64,000 nucleotides of DNA from CAVQLX01 sp963811605 (lineage in GTDB: Bacteria > Desulfobacterota > Binatia > DP-6). This document shows, in pieces, positions 29,487-39,600 of this stretch (its first letter is position 1; each line of letters begins with the position of its first letter). The notes under the pieces were generated by a model. The model was given only the letters and a program-made list of their open reading frames with translations, ran no database searches and was not told where the DNA came from. Made by a program: the position numbers and the translations under genes. The stretch spans positions 372,001 to 436,000 of the forward strand of contig CAWESA010000008.1 of NCBI GenBank assembly GCA_963811605.1. The letters are read 5' to 3'.

Positions 29487-30599
29487 ATGAAGGTCCAGGC
29501 GGCGATCTGCTGGGAGTCTCGCCGGGCGCTCGAGGTCGAGGAGGTCGATCTCGAGGGGCCGAAGGCCGGCGAGTGCCTCGTGCGGCTCGCGGCGACCGGC
29601 GTGTGCCACACCGACGCCTACACCATGAGCGGACGGGATCCCTCGGGGCTCTTCCCGGCGGTGCTCGGGCACGAGGGTGCGGGCGTGATCGAGGAGGTGG
29701 GCCCGGGTGTCGGGTCGCTCGCCGCCGGCGACCACGTGATCCCCCTCTACATCCCCGAGTGCCGCAACTGTAAGTTCTGCCTGTCGCGCAAGACCAACCT
29801 GTGCGGCGCGCTCCTCCCCACGCAGGGCCGCGGCGTGATGCCCGACGGGACCAGCCGCCTGTCCCACAGGGGCCGGCCGCTGCATCACTACATGGGGACG
29901 TCCACCTTCGCGCGGTACACCGTGGTGCCGGAGATCGCGCTGGCGAAGATCCGTCCCGATGCGCCGCTCGACAAGGTCTGCCTGCTCGGCTGCGGCGTCA
30001 CCACCGGCATCGGCGCGGTGCTGCACACGGCCCGGGTGGAACCCGGGTCGAGCGTCGCCGTGTTCGGCCTCGGCGGCATCGGCCTGTCCGTCATCCAGGG
30101 CGCCGTGCTGGCGGCCGCCGAGCGCATCATCGCGGTCGACACCAACCCGACGAAGTTCACGCTCGCCCGCCAGCTCGGCGCGACCGACACGCTCGATCCC
30201 GGCGAGGTGGCGGACGTGGTCGCGGCCATCGTCGAGCTCACGGACGGCGGCGCCGACTACACCTTCGAGTGCATCGGGAACGTGGCGGTGATGGGGCAGG
30301 CCCTGGCGTGCGCCCACAAGGGCTGGGGCCAGGCGGTCATCATCGGGGTGGCGGGCGCGGGCGAGGAGATCCACGCCCGTCCGTTCCTGCTGGTGACGGG
30401 CCGGACCTGGCGCGGCACCGCGTTCGGTGGCACACGCGGCCGGACGCAGCTGCCCGGCATGGTGGACCAGTACATGCGTGGCCGCATCAAGCTCGACGAG
30501 ATGGTGACCGCCACCATGCCGCTCGCCGACATCAACCGCGCCTTCGATCTCATGCACGCGGGCGAGGCGATCCGGAGCGTGGTGGTCTACGACGCATGA
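29487..30599 (+). CDS. frmA: S-(hydroxymethyl)glutathione/class III alcohol dehydrogenase
   Basis: 370 residues, standard for class III. Catalytic zinc residues lie in GVCHTDAYTMSGRDP and the GHEGAG motif; the structural zinc loop is ECRNCKFCLSRKTNLC. The nucleotide site is GLGGIGLSVIQGA followed by AVDTNPTKFTLARQLGATD. TFECIGNVAVMGQALACAHKGWG and FGGTRGRTQLPGMVDQYMRG distinguish the glutathione-dependent formaldehyde dehydrogenases, which oxidise S-hydroxymethylglutathione to S-formylglutathione with NAD(P). It removes formaldehyde in the cytoplasm. The next gene, a DUF309 protein, overlaps its stop by ATGA. No S-formylglutathione hydrolase is visible nearby. Confidence 0.92.
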   Translation: MKVQAAICWESRRALEVEEVDLEGPKAGECLVRLAATGVCHTDAYTMSGRDPSGLFPAVLGHEGAGVIEEVGPGVGSLAAGDHVIPLYIPECRNCKFCLSRKTNLCGALLPTQGRGVMPDGTSRLSHRGRPLHHYMGTSTFARYTVVPEIALAKIRPDAPLDKVCLLGCGVTTGIGAVLHTARVEPGSSVAVFGLGGIGLSVIQGAVLAAAERIIAVDTNPTKFTLARQLGATDTLDPGEVADVVAAIVELTDGGADYTFECIGNVAVMGQALACAHKGWGQAVIIGVAGAGEEIHARPFLLVTGRTWRGTAFGGTRGRTQLPGMVDQYMRGRIKLDEMVTATMPLADINRAFDLMHAGEAIRSVVVYDA

Positions 30600-30970
30600 C
30601 CGCCCGGACCTGGCCTGCAGGGTTCGCCGAGGGCGTGCGCCTGTTCAACACGGGCCGGTTCTTCGAGGCGCACGAGGCCTTCGAGGACCTGCTCGACGAG
30701 GTCGAGTCCGACGGGCGCTGGGATCTCCTGCTGGCGCTGATCCAGATCGCCGTCGGCTACCACAAGTGGACGGCCGGACATGTTGGCGCGCAGCGGATGC
30801 TCGGCCTCGGGCTGGACAAGCTCGCCGGCTTTCCCGAGCTGGCGTGGGGCGTCGACGTGGCCGCGCTGCGCGCGCGCGTGGCGGCGGATCGCGTGGCCGC
30901 CGGCGACGCGGTGCCGGACGCGGCCGCCTTGCCGAGCATCGTCGTGGTCGGACCGCGTCCGGGCGAGTGA
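30596..30970 (+). CDS. DUF309 protein
   Basis: 124 residues. The family signature GVRLFNTGRFFEAHEAFEDLLDE is at 13-35, followed by WDLLLALIQIAVGYHKWTAGHVGAQRMLGLGLDKL, giving an all-helical TPR-like protein. DUF309 proteins are small cytoplasmic proteins of unknown function. Coupling to formaldehyde dehydrogenase (ATGA overlap) is the only functional hint here. Confidence 0.85.
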   Translation: MTARTWPAGFAEGVRLFNTGRFFEAHEAFEDLLDEVESDGRWDLLLALIQIAVGYHKWTAGHVGAQRMLGLGLDKLAGFPELAWGVDVAALRARVAADRVAAGDAVPDAAALPSIVVVGPRPGE

Positions 30971-31138
30971 ACACGCGACGGCGCGTCGGCGCAATCGACC
31001 GCCCCGCAGGCCATCCCCGGATCCTGGACCGCCTCGAGGCCCGCGTGCGCTGACTCCGGAGCCATTCGCGGGTCGGCCGGGTCCAGCGAGTACCGAGCCG
31101 CGACCGGAGTGACGATCCCTCCGGCAGGGTCGGCGAAG

Positions 31139-31167
31139 GCGGGGCCGGATCGCGGATCCGGCCCCGC
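31139..31167. terminator. perfect 13-base hairpin between convergent genes
   Basis: GCGGGGCCGGATC (31139-31151), loop GCG, then GATCCGGCCCCGC (31155-31167). It sits between the ends of the DUF309 gene (30970, plus) and the caspase-like gene (31194, minus), as a bidirectional terminator would. There is no T-run on either side, so an operator is also possible. Confidence 0.6.
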
Positions 31168-31193
31168 CCCCGCTCAGGCGCCTGTCGCCTGGC

Positions 31194-32927
31194 TCAGGTC
31201 TGCGCCCACATGAGCGTGCGGCTGTTGGGAGCGAGCGGGTCCGCCGCGACGGAGCCCTCCCCCCACAGGTGGTCGTTGATGGGATCCGTGCCGGCCTTGT
31301 GCGCCCACATCACGGTGACGAACACGTTCGGGCCGTTCGGCGCGGCCTCGCCGTTGGTGTGCGGCTGGATCTCCTTGGCGGCCCGGAACCACGCGTGCTG
31401 GATGGTGTCCCCGTCCCGTGCGTAGTCGACCAGGCGCTCGCCCTCCTCCTCGTTGTCGTACGTGACGGCGCCGTAGCCCATGAAGAGATGCAGGCCGTCG
31501 AACACGCCGCGCCAGCGATCGAACGCGTTCCCGCCGCCGGCGACGAAGCTCGCGTGCTGATGCGGTCCGCAGGCCGCGATCACCACCCACTCGAGATCCT
31601 GCTGGCCCCACAGGTCGCCCGGGTTGGCGGGCGAGGCGCCCGCCTCGGGGGTGTTGAATCCCGTGTCCGACGGCTGGTTCAGCACCCAGCCGTTCATGTT
31701 GGCGTGACCGGTGTAGAAGACGAAGTCGGCGGCGTCGACCCAGTCGTCGTCGTTGGCGCGCCAGTCCGACTCCCAGGCGTTCAGCTCACCCCAGTTGAAG
31801 TTGATCGCCCAGCCTGCGTCGTCGAGGCCGTCGATGAATCCCTGCGCGTTGGCGGGACTGCCGTCGAGCCCCTGGCTCGGGCCGATCCACGACGTGCCGG
31901 CCTCGTAGAACTCCGCGAACGCCTGCCGCGGGCTGAACAGCAGATCCGTCACGCCGCGCAGCAGGCCGGCGAGTCCCCCGCGCAGCTTCTCGCTCGCGGG
32001 CTCGGGGTCGAGCGTGCCGGGCAGCGGCGTCATCTTGGCCGAGCGCTTCTTCTGCTTCTTCACCTTGGTCGGGAAGGGGCCGTACTTGGTGGCCGCGATC
32101 AGCGTGGTGCGCAGCGGCACGAGCTGTCCGCCGATCTTTGCGGTCGCGCTGTACACCCAGACGGGTGCGAGGAAATCCTGCTTCCGCCACGCCGGCCCGG
32201 CGTAATACGCCAGGTGCGACTGCACGCGGGTGACGTCGAGCTTCTTCGTCTTCGACTTGAAGAGCTTGTCGGCCTTCTCCTGCGGCATGATCTCGGCCAT
32301 CTCCGCGACGCCCGCGATCGGACGCCAGGTGCCGACGTAGTTGACGACGGCGCCGCCGTCGCCGAACGCGATGCTGAACTCGCCGCCCGGACCGACGACC
32401 GGCATCACCGACCCGTCGCCGAAGAGGTTCAAGCTGGCCTGGTAGTTCACCTGGACGTCGAGCTGGCGCTCGCTCACCACCTTGCCGCTCGCGTCCTCCG
32501 TGGCCGCGCCCGTCCCCGCGACGCCGTCGAACGAGACCTCGACGACGCCATCCTTGGCCGGCAGCAGGAGGTTCTTGGGCAGGATCGCGTCGGCGAGGGC
32601 CTTCGCCTGATCGGAGGAAGGGAGCTTCGGCTGCAGCGCCGGGTTCCACAGGCGATCGTTGTCGGCGAGCCAGATGCCGCCGCTGGCGTGGTAGATCTCG
32701 ACCGTCTTGTTCCCGGCGCGACGGATGACCCGCTCCTTGTTGGAGACGGTGCTGCCCTGGTCGCCGCCCAGCACGCTCGCCAGCAGCTCGCTGGCGCGGT
32801 CCGCGCTGGCCTTGGGGGCGTCGAGCTTGTAGATCGGCAGGCGCTCTGCCGCCGCCCGACCCGGCGCCAGACCGGCGCCGAGCGCCAGGGCTGCCAGCCC
32901 GGCGACGGCTCTCGTGTGCGTTCGCAT
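31194..32927 (-). CDS. secreted protein with DUF6345/caspase-like C-terminal region
   Basis: 577 residues with a signal peptide ending near GRAAA. Residues about 40-330 form a beta-rich domain with lysine-rich runs (KTKKLDV, KVKKQKKRSAKM) and no recognised motif. The C-terminal part, about 350-577, holds DFVFYTGHANMNGW with His408 and WVVIAACGPHQHASFVAGG with Cys453, spaced and placed like the His and Cys catalytic dyad of caspase/gingipain-fold peptidases, followed by GLHLFMGYGAVTYDNEEEG. I read it as a DUF6345-type exported cysteine peptidase-like protein; the catalytic claim is inference. It stands between two strong hairpins, as a single transcription unit. Confidence 0.68.
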   Translation of the reverse strand: MRTHTRAVAGLAALALGAGLAPGRAAAERLPIYKLDAPKASADRASELLASVLGGDQGSTVSNKERVIRRAGNKTVEIYHASGGIWLADNDRLWNPALQPKLPSSDQAKALADAILPKNLLLPAKDGVVEVSFDGVAGTGAATEDASGKVVSERQLDVQVNYQASLNLFGDGSVMPVVGPGGEFSIAFGDGGAVVNYVGTWRPIAGVAEMAEIMPQEKADKLFKSKTKKLDVTRVQSHLAYYAGPAWRKQDFLAPVWVYSATAKIGGQLVPLRTTLIAATKYGPFPTKVKKQKKRSAKMTPLPGTLDPEPASEKLRGGLAGLLRGVTDLLFSPRQAFAEFYEAGTSWIGPSQGLDGSPANAQGFIDGLDDAGWAINFNWGELNAWESDWRANDDDWVDAADFVFYTGHANMNGWVLNQPSDTGFNTPEAGASPANPGDLWGQQDLEWVVIAACGPHQHASFVAGGGNAFDRWRGVFDGLHLFMGYGAVTYDNEEEGERLVDYARDGDTIQHAWFRAAKEIQPHTNGEAAPNGPNVFVTVMWAHKAGTDPINDHLWGEGSVAADPLAPNSRTLMWAQT

Positions 32928-33069
32928 GCGTAGACCTCCTTCTGCCTGTTGGTCGCGCGTGCTCGGGACGCACCCGTGGAAACCGGGCGCCGCCCGTCCG
33001 AGACGACGCGTGCACCGCCGGATCGCCGTCGCATGATCGAGATTTGCGGGAGATCCGCCGGCCGACGAG

Positions 33070-33089
33070 GCGGCGTGACATCACGCCGC
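33070..33089. terminator. near-perfect 20-base inverted repeat
   Basis: GCGGCGTGA (33070-33078), CA, TCACGCCGC (33081-33089). It lies 65 bases past the end of the NTF2-like gene and about 140 bases before the caspase-like gene start, so it could terminate the first or be an operator for the second. Confidence 0.4.
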
Positions 33090-33153
33090 ACACAGGTGCC
33101 CGGGCACGCTCCGGGGGCGCGCACACCGGTACAGGTCTACGACACCGCTCCGG

Positions 33154-33678
33154 TCAGCGGCGCGGGCGCTCCGCCCACGAGCGGCCGCCGCGGGTCCACT
33201 CCGGGCCGTTGCCCCAGTGCCAGCGCGTCTTCTTCTTCGCATGATCGGGGTCGATGCGCGCGCAGGCCCCTTCCCAGCCCTTCATCGCCGCCTCGCGCTG
33301 CTTCCAGGCCCAGAAATCCTCTTCGCGCTTCCACTTCCCGCCGCCGGCGTACTCGAGCAGCGAGACGCCCGGGAAGTCGAACGTCCCGTCGCCGCCCGGA
33401 TGGTCGCGCCGGTTCTGCATGTAGAAGATCACACGCCCGCGATCGACGTCGATCGTGTGCCACTCGTACACGGTGTAGATCTCCCCGTATTTCTCCATGA
33501 TCGGCTTGATCCAGGCGCGGACCGTCTCGCGCCCCGACATGGTGCCGTAGTAGTGCTCGAAGTAGGTGCAGTCCCGGGTGAAGAGGTCGGCCCACGCATC
33601 CCAGTCCTCGCCGACCGCCCCCGTCCGCCAGTAGGTGCGGAACGCCGAGTCCAGCTCCTCACGATCGAACTGTGCCAT
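33154..33678 (-). CDS. NTF2/SnoaL-like protein
   Basis: 174 residues. The opening FRTYWRTGAVGEDWDAWADLFTRDCTYFEHYYGTMSGRETVRAW is typical of SnoaL-like folds with an aromatic, acidic pocket, and TVYEWHTIDVDRGRVIFYMQNRR forms the following strands. These small alpha+beta proteins act as isomerases, hydrolases or ligand-binding subunits. Residues 140-174 are a basic tail (KKKTRWHWGNGPEW) beyond the usual fold. The start overlaps the upstream methyltransferase end by 20 bases, so they form one operon. No substrate can be assigned. Confidence 0.8.
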   Translation of the reverse strand: MAQFDREELDSAFRTYWRTGAVGEDWDAWADLFTRDCTYFEHYYGTMSGRETVRAWIKPIMEKYGEIYTVYEWHTIDVDRGRVIFYMQNRRDHPGGDGTFDFPGVSLLEYAGGGKWKREEDFWAWKQREAAMKGWEGACARIDPDHAKKKTRWHWGNGPEWTRGGRSWAERPRR

Positions 33679-34522
33679 CCGGTCCTCCCGTTCGTGCGCT
33701 CATCAGATGTCCCGCCCCGCCGGTCCTGAGCCCGTCCGATCGGTCACGGCAGTAGCGCGCGTATGCCTCTTGCGGTCCGAAGTCGACCAGCTCGGCGAAG
33801 CCGAGCCGGCGCAACTCGCCGGCGAGCTCGTCCGGCTCGAAGAAGGTGATCCACGGCTCGCCGTGCCCCTCGGCCCGGGCTGCGAGCGCGGACCACGCCG
33901 CCGGCGGGCGATCCCTCGGCGCGGAGTACGTGAACACGATCTCGCTGCCCGCCGCGAGGGTCGCGGCCCAGGCCAGCGTGCGCAGAACGGCCTCGCGCCG
34001 GAGGTAGATGGTGACCCCGAGCCACGACACGAATGCGTCGCGGTCGGCCTCGAATCCCCGACGCGCCAGCGCTTCGGCGATGGTCTCGCGCTCGAAGTCG
34101 ATGGGGACGAACGTCAGCCCGGCGGGCTGCGCGACGGCGGCGGCCCGCAGCCGCTCCTGCTTCCGCGCCTGCGTGCTCGGATGGTCGACCTCGAAGACGT
34201 GCAGGGCCGACGGGAACGGATTGCGATACGCGAACGAATCGAGCCCCGCCCCGAGGATCACGTACTGGCCGACGCCACGGCGAACCGCGTCGGCGAGGCG
34301 ATCCTCGGCGAACCGGCTGCGGATCGCGACCGAGGCGCGTAACGCGCGCAGCACCGGCGTCTCGAACGAGGCGAGATCCGTCCGCAGCCGATCGGCGGAC
34401 TCGGGAGTGACCAGGCGCGCGGCGAGCTGGTCCTCGAAGATGGGCGGACGGTCGAGCAGCTGGTGCGCCGCGCGCAGCAGCGCCGCCCCGTCCGCGGTCG
34501 CGCTCGGTCGATTGCCTTCCAC
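33659..34522 (-). CDS. SAM-dependent methyltransferase, TIGR00027/leucine carboxyl methyltransferase type
   Basis: 287 residues. The SAM-binding loop VILGAGLDSFAYR is near residue 90, followed by VFEVDHPSTQARKQERL, where the acidic residue would bind the ribose, and FVPIDFERETIAEALARRGFEADRDAFVSWLGVTIYL. These are the hallmarks of the family related to leucine carboxyl methyltransferases and mycobacterial O-methyltransferases. The N-terminal helices LLDRPPIFEDQLAARLV are also typical. It is a cytosolic enzyme acting on a small carboxylate or hydroxyl group. It follows pbpC by 27 bases and overlaps the NTF2-like gene, so transcription may run from the A2M/pbpC unit. Confidence 0.85.
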   Translation of the reverse strand: MEGNRPSATADGAALLRAAHQLLDRPPIFEDQLAARLVTPESADRLRTDLASFETPVLRALRASVAIRSRFAEDRLADAVRRGVGQYVILGAGLDSFAYRNPFPSALHVFEVDHPSTQARKQERLRAAAVAQPAGLTFVPIDFERETIAEALARRGFEADRDAFVSWLGVTIYLRREAVLRTLAWAATLAAGSEIVFTYSAPRDRPPAAWSALAARAEGHGEPWITFFEPDELAGELRRLGFAELVDFGPQEAYARYCRDRSDGLRTGGAGHLMSARTGGPDGTVRS

Positions 34523-34549
34523 GTGCCTTGCCTCCCTGGTCGCTCTCAG

Positions 34550-36670
34550 TCAGCGGTCCACGTGCCCGCGCACGTCGAACTCGACCCGATCGTAGACGTG
34601 GTCCCGCGCGTCCACCAGCTCGAGGGTGTGCGCGCCGGGCGTCGGCTTCCAGAGCCGCGGGGATGTCGCCGGGCCGAGGTCGCTCCCGTCGAGTCGCCAG
34701 CGCGCTCCGTCGGGCGCTTCCGCATCGAGCAGCAGTCCCTGGCGGTCCGGCGGCATGTCGGGATCGAGGGCGATCCGGGTGCCGCCGACCGGCGAGCGTA
34801 CGTGGGGCGCCGGACTGGCCAGCGCCGGCTGCGCATCGGACGGCTCGTCGCCGGCGAGCATCCAGTCGCGACGCGGCGGCTCGACGTCGGCGGCGAAGCG
34901 TACCTGCCTCGCCGTCACACCCGGCGGAACCGTGGGCGGCTCGCTGGGCGCGTCTCCGTGCAGCCGATCCATCACCTCGAGCCAGACCGGGGCCGCGCCC
35001 GTGATGCCGCTCACGTCGCGCATCGGCGCACCGGAGAAGTTGCCCACCCAGACGCCCACCGTGTACCGGCGCGAGAAGCCGACACACCAGTTGTCACGCA
35101 TGTCGGTGCTGGTCCCCGTCTTGACCGCCGTCCAGTAGCGGGTGGCGAGCGGGTTCTCGAGGCCGAAGGTGGCGCTGCGGCTCTCCCGGTCGGCCAGCAT
35201 GTCGCCGACCAGGAAGGCCGTCGCCGGCGTGAACACGGCGCGCGATGCCCCGGAGGGCTCGTCCGGTCGCACGCGCAGCGGACTGAAGCGTCCCCCGGTG
35301 GCCAGCGCGCGGTACGCGCCGACCAGCTCCCACAGGCTGATGTCGGCCGAGCCGAGGGCGAGGGACGGGCCATACACGTCGGCGCCGCGATCCACGCCGT
35401 CGAACCCGAGGCGGTGCAGCTGGCCGACGAACGCGTCGCCGCCGACCAGGGTCAACGTGCGGACGGCGGGCGTGTTGAGGGACGAGGCGAGCGCGGTGCG
35501 CACCGACACCAGGCCGCGAAACCGATCGTCGTAGTTCTGCGGGCGGTAGAGGCCGGCGGGTAGCGCGATCGTGAGCGGGGCGTCCTCGACCAGCGACGCG
35601 GGCGACAGCAGCCGGCGATCGATGGCCAGCCCGTACAGGAACGGCTTCAGGCTGGAGCCGGCCTGCCGGCGTGCCCGCACGCCGTCGACGTGGGCCGCGC
35701 TCGACAGGCGCCCGCTGCTGCCGACGTAGGCGCGCACCTCGCCGCCGTCGTTGTCGACCACCAGGACGGCACCGTCCTGCACGCCGCGGTCGCGCACGGC
35801 GAGGAGGTTGCGGTGCAGCGCCGCGATGGCGCCGCGCTGCGCCTCGGCGTCGAGGGTGGTGCGGACGACGGGCGGCCCGTCGAGGAGCCGGCTCGCCAGG
35901 TGCGGTGCCAGCGAGCGTGCGAGCGGCAGCGACGGCCGCCCCGTCAGCCCGCGCGTCGCCGCCGCGATCGCCGCGGGCGTGGGCGGGTTCGGCAGCGCTC
36001 CGCGCAGCGCGAGCGCGCGGCGCGCGACCGCGGCGGGCCGGGCGCTCGGCCTGGCGATGAGCGCGGCCAGCACCGACGCCTCCGCGGGGCCGAGGGACGA
36101 AGGCGTGGCGCCGAACAGGCCGGCGGCGGCCGCTCCGACTCCCGTGAGATCGCCGCGGAAGGCGACGAGATTGAGATAGGCCTCCAGGATCTGCGACTTG
36201 GACCAGGCGCGCTCGAGGGCCCACGCACGACGGACCTGCGCCCACTTCTGCCGCAGGGTGCGGCCGCCCCCGCGCGGGCGCAGCGACGGGTCGAGCAGGG
36301 CGGCGAGCTGCATGGTGATCGTGCTGGCGCCGCGGCGCCCGCCGCGCAGCGCCTGGAGCAGCGCGGCCGCCACGGCGCGGCCGTCGACCCCGCCGTGGTC
36401 GGCGAACCGCCGGTCCTCGGCGGCGAGGACGGCGGCGCGCAGCACGGGCGACACGGCTCCGAGCGGTGTCCAGTCGAGCCGGCGCCGGATCGGATCGATG
36501 CGCCGCGCGTCCAGGAGTAGGCCGTGACGATCCAGCAGCCGCGCGTCCGACGGACCGTGCTGCGCGCGCACCGTCTCGAACGTCGCAACGGTCGGGCGCG
36601 TACGCCTGAGCGCGATCCCGCCCCCCGCCAGCACGGCGACGCAGGCGATCACGGCCGCGGTGCGTCGCAT
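34550..36670 (-). CDS. pbpC: penicillin-binding protein 1C
   Basis: 706 residues, typical of PBP1C. An N-terminal membrane anchor (AAVIACVAVLAGGGIAL) precedes the glycosyltransferase domain (about 45-230) with AAEDRRFADHGGVD and GASTITMQLAALL. The transpeptidase domain has SSLK with its serine in QAGSSLKPFLYG, SLN and KTGTS in AVKTGTSTDMRDNW, ending in the C-terminal biPBP beta domain (about 600-706). The enzyme polymerises and cross-links peptidoglycan in the periplasm. It lies four bases after the alpha-2-macroglobulin gene, a pairing common in Gram-negative bacteria and thought to join wall repair with protease defence. Confidence 0.93.
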   Translation of the reverse strand: MRRTAAVIACVAVLAGGGIALRRTRPTVATFETVRAQHGPSDARLLDRHGLLLDARRIDPIRRRLDWTPLGAVSPVLRAAVLAAEDRRFADHGGVDGRAVAAALLQALRGGRRGASTITMQLAALLDPSLRPRGGGRTLRQKWAQVRRAWALERAWSKSQILEAYLNLVAFRGDLTGVGAAAAGLFGATPSSLGPAEASVLAALIARPSARPAAVARRALALRGALPNPPTPAAIAAATRGLTGRPSLPLARSLAPHLASRLLDGPPVVRTTLDAEAQRGAIAALHRNLLAVRDRGVQDGAVLVVDNDGGEVRAYVGSSGRLSSAAHVDGVRARRQAGSSLKPFLYGLAIDRRLLSPASLVEDAPLTIALPAGLYRPQNYDDRFRGLVSVRTALASSLNTPAVRTLTLVGGDAFVGQLHRLGFDGVDRGADVYGPSLALGSADISLWELVGAYRALATGGRFSPLRVRPDEPSGASRAVFTPATAFLVGDMLADRESRSATFGLENPLATRYWTAVKTGTSTDMRDNWCVGFSRRYTVGVWVGNFSGAPMRDVSGITGAAPVWLEVMDRLHGDAPSEPPTVPPGVTARQVRFAADVEPPRRDWMLAGDEPSDAQPALASPAPHVRSPVGGTRIALDPDMPPDRQGLLLDAEAPDGARWRLDGSDLGPATSPRLWKPTPGAHTLELVDARDHVYDRVEFDVRGHVDR

Positions 36671-36674
36671 CGTC

Positions 36675-39600
36675 CTAGCGCACCTCGATCGGGGGGTTCG
36701 GCGTCTCGCCGAACACCTCCGGGGCGTAGAGCGCCTCGACCCGCGTCGCGGGCAGCTCGAAGGTCCCCGGCTGATTCAGGCGAATGTCGTAGGTCGCCAC
36801 GATGCGGCCCTTCGGGACGTAGTCGTAGTAGCCCCGCCAGCTGGTGAAGGAGCGCTCGACGAACGCGGGCTCGATCGACTCGCCCGCATCCGGGACGGCG
36901 GCGGCCGCCGCCGCATCGCCGCCCAGCCCGGTGCCCAGGTGCGACGTCCCGGTCGGCACCGGATCGTCCACCACCACCCAGCCCATGTCGGCCTGCGCCT
37001 CGATCTCGAGACGGACGCGCAGCCGGTCGCCGCGATGCCAGGTGCCGGGCTGGGCGACCGCGAGCGGCTCGACGTGCTTGGTCACCCGGTAGCCGCTCGC
37101 GATCGGCGCGCGCGGCGGGATGGCGGCGCGCGTCTCGACCGTCGCCCACGGCGCGCCCGTCCCGACGTGCTCGAGCGTGAGCTCCGCCGGCGCCGCCGGC
37201 CAGACCAGGTCGACCGTCGCGCCGGCGGGGTCCTTCGTCCAGCTGACCGCTTCGCGCTGGCCGCCGAGGCTGGCGGTGGTGGTGCCGGTCACGGGAGCGG
37301 TCTCGAACGCCTTGGCGAAGCGGTCGACGGCGAGGGTGCCCCAGGCGTTCGCGGTGGTCGTGTTCCAGTGCCCTGCGCGCTGCAGCGCGAGCGCGCCGCG
37401 CATGAGCTCGGGCAGATCCTCCCGCCACGCGTCCGCGTCGAGCAGGAGCAGCACCAGGCGGGCCGCGTTGACCTGCGGACCGGTCATCAGCCACCAGAGA
37501 TCGTCACGGGTGGGGGTCGAGAAGCGCAACGCGGTCCCCGACAGATCGAGGCGCGTCCGCACCTGCTCGTCCGCTTCGGCGAGTCGTCGCGCGCGGTCGG
37601 GGGCATCGGGCATGCGGCGAAGCACGTTCCACCAGTCGATCAGAGCCGACGTGGGCCAGAGCGCCGGCTCGACGTCGATCGTCGCCAGCTGCGCCGGCGT
37701 CGCCTTGCCGTGTCGCGACAGCGCGTCGAGGGCGGCGAGCTTGCGCAGGGGGAGATCGGCCATGCACGAATCGCGCCGCAGCGTGCCCTCGACGAAGCCG
37801 GCGAGGGCGGCGAGCATGGTGTCGCGGACGTCGTCGGGGAGCGCACGACCTGCCGAGTCGGCCAGCGCGACCACGTAGGCCGTGAGGGTCTCGCTGCCCT
37901 GGTCGAGCGTGGGGAAGTACTTCACGAAGCCGTCCTTGTCCTGGTAGCCGGGCAGGGCGCGGACGATCTCGAGCCACGCGTCGTCGTCGTCCAGCGCCAC
38001 TGCCCGCGAGACGCGCTGCTCGAGGCAGGTGTAGGGATAGCGGCGCATCCACTCGCGCACGCCGGCGAGACCCGCGGTGAGCGTGGGCGCAATGCGCACC
38101 GCGACTCCGCCGCGATCGGGACGGGCGTCGGCCGGCCGCGCCACGGACACGGGCGCCGCCTGCGGCGACCACTGCAGCAGCGTCGACTCGAGCGTGCGCA
38201 CCGGGACGGCCGGGCGCACCCGCTGCGTCACGCGCAGGTGATCGGCGGTCCCGCCCCGCTCGCCCACCTCGACGTCCCAGCCGAGGCTCGCGACGTCCGG
38301 CGGCACGGCGACGTCCCACCCGACGAGGGTCGCCGCGCCGGCGTCGAGCGCGACCGTCTGTGGCGCCAGCGGCGCGGGCAGCCCGGCCACGATCCCGCGC
38401 GCCTCCACCGTCATGGTGCGCGCGGTGGTGTTGCGGACCGTCATCTCGGCCCGGAAGCGATCGCCTTCGCGGACCACCGGGGGAAGCCCGGAGAGCAGCA
38501 TGAGGTCCTGCGTCGTGCGGATCGACGTGCCGCCCGATCCGAACGCGCCGGCGCCCGCGGTGGCGACGGCCTCGATGCGGAATCCGGTCAACGAGTCGTT
38601 GAGCGGGATCTGCACGTGCGCCTCGCCCTGCTCGTCGAGGGCGACGCGTGGACTCCACAGCAGGAGCGTGTCGAACAGCTCGCGCGTCGGCTGACGGCCA
38701 CCGCCGCCGCCGGTCGGCACCGCCTTCTGCCCGTAGTGGCGCTTGCCGACCACCTCGAGCTGCGCCGTCGCCGTGCGTACGCCGTAGCCGCGCCGGCCCA
38801 TCATCGCGCGCAGCACGTCCCAGCTGCGGTTCGGCGACAGCGCGAGCAGCCCCTCGTCCACCACCGCGACGGCGACCTCGCTGCCGGCGGGCGGAGCGGC
38901 TCCGCCGGGGGTGCGAACGCTGATGGTCGCGGCAGCCGTGTCGCGCACGCGGTAGTCGGCCCGGTCCGCGGTGACGGCCACGTCCAGCTCGTGCGCCGTC
39001 CACCCGACCTCGATCTCGCCGATGCCCAGGCGGAAGGCCGGGCGCCCCAGATCGACCAGCGCGGTCGGCTGCACGTCGCCGACCCGTCCGCGCACCGCCA
39101 GCACCGACACGAACACGTTCGGCGACCACGACGGGTCGACCGGGAGCTCGACGACCGGCTCGGCACCCGAGAGGCGCACGACGCGCGCGGCGCCCACGCC
39201 CTCGCGTTCCACGGTGATCAGCGCCGTGGCCTCGCGGAACGGCATGCGCACCTGGAATCGCGCCGTCTCGCCCGGCTCGTAGCGGCGCTTCTCCGGCAGC
39301 ACGTCGATGCGGTCGCCGTCCTCGGCCTCGAACCAGAACTGCTGGCCGCGCGCCACCCAGACGTCGGCGTTGGCGACCGCGCGGTGACCCTGGGGGTCGG
39401 TCACCGACGCCTGCAGCACGACGTCGCCGGCCGCGTCGGGATGCCCGCTGCACGTGAAGCGGCCGAGCGCGTCGGTGACGCCCTCGCACAGCGCGCCGAT
39501 GGCGTGCACCTCGGTCGTGTGCTGGTAGGCGTAGAAGCCTCCCACCATCCGCGTGCGCGTCGAGTAGATGCGGCGGTCGAAGACGTCGACGCGAACGGGG

